DNA from: Bacteroidia bacterium
Lineage (GTDB): Bacteria; Bacteroidota; Bacteroidia; Bacteroidales; Azobacteroidaceae
Direction: 5' to 3'
Length of the DNA: 32,404 nt
NCBI GenBank assembly: GCA_025996865.1
Contig: BNTV01000052.1
Coordinates: 1-32,404, forward strand
The translations under genes were made by a program, and so were the position numbers. The notes below the pieces were generated by a model. That model worked only from the letters and a program-made list of their open reading frames with translations, did not search any database and was not told where the DNA came from. Positions 18,069 through 25,766 of this stretch are shown here, in pieces. The stretch's first letter is position 1; each line of letters begins with the position of its first letter.

Positions 18069-19730
18069 CTATTTGAAATCGTCATAATACGGATTTTGCT
18101 TCAATTCGGGATTCGACAATAATTCATCTTTGTGAATCGGCAAATACAAGGCGTCCATGATAGACAATTTAGTCAATATCACGTCGGAATTTAACACGGC
18201 ATTCGGAACAAGGTATTTATTCACCATATTTCTCGAATTACCTTCTCTGCGAGCTATCCGCAGCAGGTCGAACCAGCGTTTCCCTTCGAAAAGAAATTCG
18301 CGCTGGCGTTCCAGTAATACCAAGTTACGCATTTCTTCCTGTGTGGAATAATTGGTTGACAGCAAGGGCATTGCCGTTGGATTGGAACGTACATACGTTT
18401 TCTTGGCAAGTTCCAAAGCGGCGCTCAGGTTGTCGGCTCCGCCCAATTCGGTTAAGGCTTCGGCTTTCATCAGGAATACATCGGAAATGCGGTAAAATAT
18501 CCAATTGACATTTTTTACATCATTTCCCAACTTATATAAATAATTGGAATAGTCGTTTCCATTCCTCATGGCGCCTACATATTTGTAAATCCGAAAAATA
18601 CCGGATTGAGCGCCTGTTTGTGCAAACGAATTGAATTGCCGGAAGTCTTCCGAATGGTCGAACACGCCTGATGCCAATAGCGGGGAAGCGTTGATGCGGG
18701 CAGCGTCGTCCGACTGTCCGTAGAAGTGTCCGACTTGATTATTTGGAGTCAGCGAATTGAATTGCAATTCAAAAATGCTTTCGTCCGAATTTTCGTTGTA
18801 GAACACTCTAAAATAGCTGTAAGAGAGACTTCCGACAGAGGGAATCCCTTGTCCTTGATTCGGGATAAGCATTAATTCGGAGCCGTTGAGCGTTTCGCCG
18901 TTAGTCGGCTCGCCATAAATCAAAATACTGGGTTCGATGGCTTCGCAGGCGCGTATGCAGTTTTGATAGTAAGGTGCGCGTTCTCCTTCCGGCAAACCGG
19001 AAGCTTTCCACAAATACACATCAGCCAACAAGGCTCTTACCGCATTCTTAGTGAATCGACCTTTGGTGTCTATCCGCAATGTGTTGCCGGGGGAAGTACT
19101 GTAGCCACGGGTAACAACTACTTCCCGTTCCGCCTGTTCGAGGTCGGCAATAATTTTATCCGCAATTTCTTCGCCGGATGTTTTAGGCATTAAAAACGGT
19201 TTATTGTCATCGTCATAAGGGAAGTCGATGTAGGGAACGTCGTGATAGATGCGTATCAGATAGAAATAGGCCATTGCTCTCAACGAACGCGCTTCGCCCA
19301 AATCCACCGCTAACATGCCTTTCGTATAGTCGGGGTCGATGTCAACGATTTGAGACGCACGGTCTAACACCCGGTTGCAATAATTAATCAAGGAGTAGAA
19401 CGTTTTCCATTTTAACAACTCGTTGTCGGTTTGTATCGCCATGTTCATAATGTCTTTCAGGTTTTGAGCGGTGCGCGTGTTGTCCTGTCTCACATTATCC
19501 GAACGAAATTCGCCGCCAATCATGATGCGTTCCATAAAATCGTCGGAAGTCATCACTTTATAACAGGCAAGCAGCACCGATTGTACGTCGCCGCGCGTTT
19601 TCCAATAATCTTCTTCTACCATCTTGTCAAGGGGCTTGGTATTCAAGTAATCTTCGCAAGACGGAAACAAAATGCCGAAGCCTGTTAGCAGGAGTATGTA
19701 TTTAAAAAATGTATTTTTCATATTTTTCAT
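18069..19730 (-). CDS. SusD/RagB-type surface lipoprotein (first pair)
   Basis: The lipobox L-F-P-S-C-E-D puts the lipidated Cys at 25, followed by the classic Y-L-N-T-K-P-L start of mature SusD proteins. The C-terminal E-F-L-F-E-G-K-R-W-F-D-L-L-R-I-A-R is the family hallmark, and the protein ends N-P-Y-Y-D-D-F-K, also typical. Length 553 is normal. It is the capture subunit for the SusC encoded 22 bases upstream. The start ATG is followed by a second ATG three codons later; either would leave the signal intact. It differs clearly from the second SusD, so the two pairs probably take different substrates. Confidence 0.95.
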   Translation of the reverse strand: MKNMKNTFFKYILLLTGFGILFPSCEDYLNTKPLDKMVEEDYWKTRGDVQSVLLACYKVMTSDDFMERIMIGGEFRSDNVRQDNTRTAQNLKDIMNMAIQTDNELLKWKTFYSLINYCNRVLDRASQIVDIDPDYTKGMLAVDLGEARSLRAMAYFYLIRIYHDVPYIDFPYDDDNKPFLMPKTSGEEIADKIIADLEQAEREVVVTRGYSTSPGNTLRIDTKGRFTKNAVRALLADVYLWKASGLPEGERAPYYQNCIRACEAIEPSILIYGEPTNGETLNGSELMLIPNQGQGIPSVGSLSYSYFRVFYNENSDESIFELQFNSLTPNNQVGHFYGQSDDAARINASPLLASGVFDHSEDFRQFNSFAQTGAQSGIFRIYKYVGAMRNGNDYSNYLYKLGNDVKNVNWIFYRISDVFLMKAEALTELGGADNLSAALELAKKTYVRSNPTAMPLLSTNYSTQEEMRNLVLLERQREFLFEGKRWFDLLRIARREGNSRNMVNKYLVPNAVLNSDVILTKLSIMDALYLPIHKDELLSNPELKQNPYYDDFK

Positions 19731-19752
19731 ATCTTCATTTTATCTGTTTTCC

Positions 19753-22700
19753 TTAAAATCCAAGATTTATACTGAATGTGATGTCAGTCGAACGAGGCGT
19801 TGTCATGTTGTCGTAACTGATATATCTATCTCTTTGAAAGTCGCCCGGACCTACTTCCGGGTCTAATCCCTGATATTTGGTGAAACACAAGACGTTTGTA
19901 AGTGTTGTGGACAAATTGAGTTGCCGCACGGAAAGTTTCTTCAGCAGCGAGGCAGGTAGGTTATAATTCAGTGTCAGATACTTGAAGCGGAGGAAAGAGG
20001 CATCTTCCACAAATCGGCTGCTGGGCAACCAATTGTAACCATCCTGATAGAGTGCGCGCGGGATGGGACGTTCGTCGCCTTCCGTGCGCCAGCGCCATTC
20101 GACAGCAATGCTTTGATTGTTTCCGCCATCCATATTTTCGGCATATCGGCGGGCTTGATTTACCACCTGATTTCCGTAGCGATAGACGAAGAAGGTTTTC
20201 ACCGACAACTGCTTATAGCGGAAAGTAAAACTGAATCCGCCGTTGAATGTCGGGTTGGAATTACCCAAATAGACCAAATCCAGTTCGTCGATGTTTCCGT
20301 CGTGATTAATGTCTTCGTAAATGGCGTCGCCACCCTGAAATTTGTAGTTCTTGCCGTTTTCTCCCTGATTATACATCATCGGCAAAGGCATGCCGTTGCT
20401 TTGGAAAATAATGTCTCCGTTGGCATTTCGCGCTACCGGCATGGTTGCTTTTCCGGCGTCCACCAAGGCTTTCACTTCGGGGTCGGAATAGCTTTCCACA
20501 TTGTATTGATAAACGCCTTTGTATCTGTAGCCGTAGATAGAACCGTACGCCCTGCCCAATTCGGCGCGCCCGATGTATTTGGCATCTCTATCGTAGGAAA
20601 TCGGCTGATTGAATCGTTCCAACACATCGGGGTTCATTTCCCGCAGGGTGTTAATCGAATTGGCGATATTAAATGTAAAGTCCACGCTGAAATTGCCGGC
20701 TTTGATAAATTTGTTTCCTTGCAAATTGACTTCCCATCCTCTATTGTCCATCCCGCCGGTGTTCTGTAGTTTTAATTTATCGTATCCGGTGCTGGTTGGA
20801 ATCAGTGCATCGGGCAACAGCAAATCGGTAACTCTATCGAAATAGACATTGAGTTCGCCGGTGTAGGTATAATCCAGGAGCGAAAAGTCGGCGCCGAAAT
20901 TATAGCCTGTTTTTTTCTCCCATCGCAGATTGGTCAAACGGAGGTTATCGGGGCGGACGGTACCCGTATGACCGTAGGAACCATTCGGTACATACTGGCT
21001 ATAGTGCAGATAGTTTTCACCGGGAGCTTTTCCTGTGACTCCCCAGCTTGCACGCAACGAAAATTCGTTCAGCCATTTTTGGGAAAATTTCATATACGGC
21101 TCTTTTTCAATATTCCATCGCATGGAAACAGACGGGAAATTTCCGAATTTGCGACTGGGACCGAAACGGGTGGAGCCTTCGCGTGCCAGCGTCAAATAGG
21201 CAATGTATTTCGACAGGTAGGCATAATGTAACCGTCCCGACATCATCATGGTGCGTCCCTGACTGATGCCGCTCGCTATTTTTTCCCGGTAGCCGGGTGA
21301 GGAGGATGCTAAAGGCAACGGAAGTCCGGAAGTAATAATATCTTCGGTGTTCGAATTGGATGTTTCCGTGTTGAACGCTCCGTAAACGGATAAAACGTGG
21401 TCTTCATTTTCAAACTTGGGGTTCCACTGCAAACTTGCGTCCACTTTGACGGCCATGCTTTCCGAGCTATGGTCGTCTGCACGATTCACATCTTTGTTGT
21501 TCCATTCGTTGGAATACACTTCTTTCGGCAAAAATTTATGCACGTTGTCTTTGTTCATATTGAAAGCTACATAACTTTTCAGGCGCAAGAGTTGTTCTTT
21601 CGGGTCTAAAAAGTCGTATTGCAGGCGCAAGAGCGGAGCAATCTTGTATGATTTTAATTGATTAGTCGCCAAATTAGCCATTGCTACCGGATTCCGCAAC
21701 CATTTCTGTGCATCCGGGAAATCGCGGTTATTCAATGATATTGGCTGTAAATGATAGAAATCGCCGTTTTTGTCGTAGATGCTCAAGTTGGGCATTTTTT
21801 TATAGGCGATATCGAGCAAACTCTTGCCGTTAACGTAATCGTGGTCGCCTTGCCCGTCTGTCCAATTGTGGTCTTGGTCGGCGTAGGTAAACAGAAATTC
21901 GGAACTGAACATGATTCGGGACGAAATATTATAATCCAACATGGCATTGGAGGTGAAACGCTGCAATTGCTGTTGGATGATTGTTCCGGTTTCTTTCACA
22001 TAACCGCCGGTAATGCGGAAAGACGCTTTTTCTCCTCCTCCCGAAAGTGCAATGTAGTGGTCATTGGTAATCCCCAGTTGTGTTACTGCGTCCCGCCAGT
22101 CGGTGTTTCCGCTGAAATAACGGCTTTCCGGGAATTGCGATTCCGTCAGATAGTCAAATTCGGGAATGGAAGAGGCTCTCAATTGCCGGTTAAACATGGC
22201 TTCTTTCATCATCATGGTGTAGTTGTCGCCGTTCAACATTTTCAGTCCTTTGGGTTGTTTTTTAAACATCGTTTTGTAGGAATAATTGATGCGGGTAGAT
22301 CCCGGAATTCCTTTTTTCAGGGAAATCAACAACACGCCTCCGGCGCCTTTGGAGCCATAAATGGAGGTAGCCGCAGCGTCTTTCAAGACGTTTATGTCTA
22401 AAATATCGTCGGGATGGACGCTTAATAAATCGCCTAATTGCTGGTCGTTCATGCTGGAAAAATCGACGTCGTCGGTCGAAATATCGTCTCTCGGGATACC
22501 GTTGATAACAATCAGCGGGTTGGAATTTCCGGTGATGGAGGCTGTTCCGCGAATACGCATCGAGGTTCCTCCGCCGATGTTTCCGCTGCCCACTATGTCC
22601 AAACCGGCGATTTGTCCTTGCAGCGCGTCGTCGATGGAAGTGAGTTGCATTCCTTCAAAAATCCGCGTGTTGATTCGCTGCATGGCAAACGATACTTCGT

Positions 22701-23091
22701 TTGCCGGAATATCCATCCCGCTGCCGCTTTCCGTCCTTTTCACCGTTATCACTACTTCTTGCAAGGTAGTGGAATTTTCTTTCATGGTAATGTTGAATGT
22801 CCTTTGTGCTCCGATATTTAAAATTTGTGTGCTAAAACCGAGATAAGAAAATTTCAAGCGGTTGTTCGAACTCTTGATTTTCATGGAAAACTGTCCTTGA
22901 ACATCCGTTATGGCATGATTAATAACCCGGTCGGTTTTGTCTATTTCTACCACCGTAACTGCCACCAATTCTTCGCCTGTATCGGAAATTAATTTACCTC
23001 GAATGGTTTCTCCTTCGCCGTCTTGCGCCCAAAGTGATTGGGTGCATAACACTATTCCCAATAAAAAAATATATATTTTTCTTCTTTTCAT
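19753..23091 (-). CDS. SusC/RagA-type TonB-dependent outer-membrane transporter (first pair)
   Basis: The signal peptide ends S-L-W-A-Q-D (residue 23). A carboxypeptidase-regulatory-like domain spans about 29-105 and the plug about 110-260, with L-Q-G-Q-I-A-G-L-D at 157-165 and S-I-Y-G-S-K-G-A-G-G-V-L-L at 243-255. The 22-strand barrel follows to a terminal aromatic residue (S-I-N-L-G-F), as expected for outer-membrane insertion. An EF-hand-like D-I-N-H-D-G-N-I-D-E lies near the C-terminal third. No STN domain is present. At 1112 residues it is full length. It is preceded by a FAS1 lipoprotein gene at 16 bases and followed by its SusD at 22 bases. Confidence 0.96.
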   Translation of the reverse strand: MKRRKIYIFLLGIVLCTQSLWAQDGEGETIRGKLISDTGEELVAVTVVEIDKTDRVINHAITDVQGQFSMKIKSSNNRLKFSYLGFSTQILNIGAQRTFNITMKENSTTLQEVVITVKRTESGSGMDIPANEVSFAMQRINTRIFEGMQLTSIDDALQGQIAGLDIVGSGNIGGGTSMRIRGTASITGNSNPLIVINGIPRDDISTDDVDFSSMNDQQLGDLLSVHPDDILDINVLKDAAATSIYGSKGAGGVLLISLKKGIPGSTRINYSYKTMFKKQPKGLKMLNGDNYTMMMKEAMFNRQLRASSIPEFDYLTESQFPESRYFSGNTDWRDAVTQLGITNDHYIALSGGGEKASFRITGGYVKETGTIIQQQLQRFTSNAMLDYNISSRIMFSSEFLFTYADQDHNWTDGQGDHDYVNGKSLLDIAYKKMPNLSIYDKNGDFYHLQPISLNNRDFPDAQKWLRNPVAMANLATNQLKSYKIAPLLRLQYDFLDPKEQLLRLKSYVAFNMNKDNVHKFLPKEVYSNEWNNKDVNRADDHSSESMAVKVDASLQWNPKFENEDHVLSVYGAFNTETSNSNTEDIITSGLPLPLASSSPGYREKIASGISQGRTMMMSGRLHYAYLSKYIAYLTLAREGSTRFGPSRKFGNFPSVSMRWNIEKEPYMKFSQKWLNEFSLRASWGVTGKAPGENYLHYSQYVPNGSYGHTGTVRPDNLRLTNLRWEKKTGYNFGADFSLLDYTYTGELNVYFDRVTDLLLPDALIPTSTGYDKLKLQNTGGMDNRGWEVNLQGNKFIKAGNFSVDFTFNIANSINTLREMNPDVLERFNQPISYDRDAKYIGRAELGRAYGSIYGYRYKGVYQYNVESYSDPEVKALVDAGKATMPVARNANGDIIFQSNGMPLPMMYNQGENGKNYKFQGGDAIYEDINHDGNIDELDLVYLGNSNPTFNGGFSFTFRYKQLSVKTFFVYRYGNQVVNQARRYAENMDGGNNQSIAVEWRWRTEGDERPIPRALYQDGYNWLPSSRFVEDASFLRFKYLTLNYNLPASLLKKLSVRQLNLSTTLTNVLCFTKYQGLDPEVGPGDFQRDRYISYDNMTTPRSTDITFSINLGF

Positions 23092-23107
23092 ACTGTTTAT
23101 TTCTTTA

Positions 23108-25654
23108 TCATCGTTTTTTATATTCCAATACTCCGTCTATTTGGTGGATAACCGCAAAAGAGGAAGTTGACAAGGACAAGTTAGTTGTAAACTGATAATC
23201 TCTTACCATCCGGTTGTAGAACAATGGATTTGACGTATTCACCTTTACCGGTGTCTGATTGCCGATGCCCTGCACCGACAAATTCGTTCCATCGGCAAAG
23301 ATTTTCAATTTACTGAATTTTCCGGTCAGGTTGCCGGCGCTATTGCGTTCCAGATTAGCGGTTTCGTATTCCACCGCGCCATCTAACTTATCGGAAACAT
23401 AAACCGAATTATCCTGAAAGTGATAGCTTAAGAAGTCGTATAAGTTGGTGGCTTCCCGGAGATAGCGCGAATAGTCGGTATTCCTCAAGGCTTCTATGTC
23501 GTTCCACCGCATAATCAATCCGTCGGCAATGGCCTGCCGGATAGCAGTGTTTGCAGGCACATATACTGTATAATGGAAAGTATTGAAGAAACGCACATTT
23601 TCATCAATTCCCTTACCGTTGCCGCCGAAAATTCGTCCGCCTCCCACTTTGGCAGCTCCTTCGATTATTTCTTTCACATCAAAACAGAGTTCAAAAAATT
23701 CGGAATATTCATCTTGTTTGCCTAATTCGGAATAGGTGGATACGAGCGGCATTTGCAACACTTTATCTATTAAATAGGTATTCCCGTTTTTCATGTTGTA
23801 AGCCGTTGTTACGGAAATCGTTTCACTTCGGCTCATATTGGCTCCTCCGGCTACTTTCAGATTTCCTCCCTGTCCGGTAACGACGACCGTTCCTCCGGCT
23901 TTTGTCCGGTAGTACTGTTTGCCGGGTTCAATGTCTTGCAACACGATATGATTGTCCATGATGTCCAACAGGAGGTAATCCAAATAATTTTTCGCTTTTT
24001 CGGAAGGTTTTTCCGAGAATGCGCTGGTATATACGCCCAAGCTATCGCCGGTGGCGACATCCCAACGGGAAGCCATCATCGCATTATTTTTCGGGTCGAT
24101 ATAGAAATGAAGAAATTCGGGTTTTCCATTGGCTACCGAACCGGGGTCAACATAATTTTGAAATACCTCGTCGGTCGGCACAAAGAAGCTAAACCGGTTG
24201 CCCGGCTCCATTGACAAGAGATAGAGGTCGAATTGCAACTGGTTTACTATCCAATTAAACAGGGTCGTTTTGGCTCCCATCAGCACCGGCGCGGTAACCG
24301 CTACATATCTCGTAGGTGCATAAACTACGTCGGTTACATAGATGATTCCATTGCTGCATATTTTCGAATAGTTCACATCGGCGGGCTTCGCGTCCATCGG
24401 CGTTCCCATGTTATCCGCCAAATTGACAAACCGCGAGGGTGTGGCTTGAAGAAACGATTGCTGCATGTGATGGTTAATCAACACATCCAGCACATTGTCG
24501 GGTACGTTATCCCAGCTTTGGTAGCGTTCTTTCAAGGTTCTTCCCGCATCGGAATTGAAATAGTTTTCCAAAGCGGCGTCAGTCGGCACAAACATGGCTG
24601 CCATATCTCCTTGTATGGAATTGCTTCCTAATTGATAGGATTTTTTTCCCGGATTATATTTTAAGTAAGCATTCACATTTTTGGGCAACAAGGTGTTATC
24701 TGTCCAGGTGCCGGGCTGTTCCTGCGAATTGAAAAACCATTTTACAAAAATCGAATCCTGAAATCCGGGATGCACTCTTTTATAGGCGTTGGTATTTTCC
24801 GCATCATAAATGGGGCAGGAATAGCGTTCCAAAAAGCCATTGAATTTGGAAATTTCGGGATTAGACCGAACGTATTCTGCCATGCTTTCCCTCGGAAGCA
24901 ATAATTTTTCCAAGCGGTGAATATAGCCGTTTTTGCAAATAATGTCCGGCTCAACAATTTTAATATCGAAAAGATACGCATCGGTGGAAGAGCGAGTCAC
25001 ATGTGTCATCGTGTAGAAATCTTCGTCGGTAATGCCCTGCATCCGCATGTGTACCGGCAGAAAATGCACCAAGGTGTAGTTGGTGCGGTCATCCAGCAGA
25101 TAAATCCCTTTTTCCTTGTATGGTTTCCAATAGGGATTGTCGGGGATGTCGTTGCTCCGCTTCAAAAGGACGGTGTCGAGCAACGGAAGACTTGCTTCGC
25201 GCCGCATCACTTGCCCCATTGCCGGAGGTGAACCGGGCAGATAGGTCAGCATCGCCAGCAGGTAGGGATTGTTCAACATTCCACCGAACAGGATGGAGCG
25301 GCATTGAGACAAGGAGAAATCTTCAAAGCGGCGAATGCCGTATTCGTTGTCCTTAAAAAACGCTTCGAATGCTTCATCGTTTGCTACGAACAAGGTTTTG
25401 CTCCCCGTTTTTCCAAGCACTTCCGAATATTTGATGCCGTCTTCTTCGACCATATCAATGATACGGGTGAAATAAGTGAAATTTCCGTTATCTTTCAGGT
25501 AATTATAAATACTTGCTTTCACGTAGTCCGGCTCCTGGTCATTCATTTTGTAATCATCTATCCAGTCGTTGCAAGCAAAAGTTAAAACGCTAAATACAAA
25601 AAGGCATGCAACAGAAACATACCTAATGTTTCTTTTCTTTTTTATTATTGTCAT
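23108..25654 (-). CDS. Large multi-FAS1 domain lipoprotein, 848 residues
   Basis: The lipoprotein signal carries Cys28 (V-L-T-F-A-C-N-D). About four FAS1-like units follow. The first, 47-260, has Y-N-Y-L-K-D-N-G-N-F-T-Y-F and T-L-F-V-A-N-D-E-A-F. The second, about 280-450, has M-F-V-P-T-D-A-A-L and I-C-S-N-G-I-I-Y-V. The third, about 455-640, has F-F-V-P-T-D-E-V-F. The fourth, about 645-848, has Y-T-V-Y-V-P-A-N-T-A-I and a closing I-H-Q-I-D-G-V-L. It is the first gene of the long operon, directly behind the promoter at 25718-25748. Most SusCD loci open with SusC, so a leading FAS1 gene is less usual. I infer an outer-surface binding or adhesion role; no enzyme motif is seen. Confidence 0.87.
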   Translation of the reverse strand: MTIIKKKRNIRYVSVACLFVFSVLTFACNDWIDDYKMNDQEPDYVKASIYNYLKDNGNFTYFTRIIDMVEEDGIKYSEVLGKTGSKTLFVANDEAFEAFFKDNEYGIRRFEDFSLSQCRSILFGGMLNNPYLLAMLTYLPGSPPAMGQVMRREASLPLLDTVLLKRSNDIPDNPYWKPYKEKGIYLLDDRTNYTLVHFLPVHMRMQGITDEDFYTMTHVTRSSTDAYLFDIKIVEPDIICKNGYIHRLEKLLLPRESMAEYVRSNPEISKFNGFLERYSCPIYDAENTNAYKRVHPGFQDSIFVKWFFNSQEQPGTWTDNTLLPKNVNAYLKYNPGKKSYQLGSNSIQGDMAAMFVPTDAALENYFNSDAGRTLKERYQSWDNVPDNVLDVLINHHMQQSFLQATPSRFVNLADNMGTPMDAKPADVNYSKICSNGIIYVTDVVYAPTRYVAVTAPVLMGAKTTLFNWIVNQLQFDLYLLSMEPGNRFSFFVPTDEVFQNYVDPGSVANGKPEFLHFYIDPKNNAMMASRWDVATGDSLGVYTSAFSEKPSEKAKNYLDYLLLDIMDNHIVLQDIEPGKQYYRTKAGGTVVVTGQGGNLKVAGGANMSRSETISVTTAYNMKNGNTYLIDKVLQMPLVSTYSELGKQDEYSEFFELCFDVKEIIEGAAKVGGGRIFGGNGKGIDENVRFFNTFHYTVYVPANTAIRQAIADGLIMRWNDIEALRNTDYSRYLREATNLYDFLSYHFQDNSVYVSDKLDGAVEYETANLERNSAGNLTGKFSKLKIFADGTNLSVQGIGNQTPVKVNTSNPLFYNRMVRDYQFTTNLSLSTSSFAVIHQIDGVLEYKKR

Positions 25655-25684
25655 TAGCTTTCTGTTTTAAAATTAATAAATCTT

Positions 25685-25716
25685 ACGGTTATTGTTTTTT
25701 TAAGTTAAAAAACCGT
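25685..25716 (-). promoter_or_regulatory. Leader hairpin in the 5' UTR of the long operon
   Basis: ACGGTT and AACCGT at the two ends of this stretch are perfectly complementary, enclosing an A/T-only core that can pair further. It lies just downstream of the promoter, so it would form at the very 5' end of the transcript. This would suit mRNA protection or control of the first gene. Confidence 0.45.
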
Positions 25717-25717
25717 A

Positions 25718-25748
25718 CAAAGATATTCAAATTTGTTTAAAAACCAAA
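25718..25748 (-). promoter_or_regulatory. Bacteroidota-type promoter for the FAS1-SusCD-M60 operon
   Basis: On the minus strand TTTG (25745-25748) is followed by 19 bases and then TATCTTTG (25718-25725). This matches the primary sigma pattern TTTG-N(17-23)-TAnnTTTG exactly. Initiation would be near 25711, leaving a leader of about 55 bases before the first ATG at 25654. Confidence 0.75.
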
Positions 25749-25766
25749 AAATTCAGATTAATTATT

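Noticed and set aside
21751..22401. Plus-strand frame of about 216 codons opposite SusC
   Set aside because: It mirrors the conserved SusC plug and barrel coding sequence; no independent protein features.
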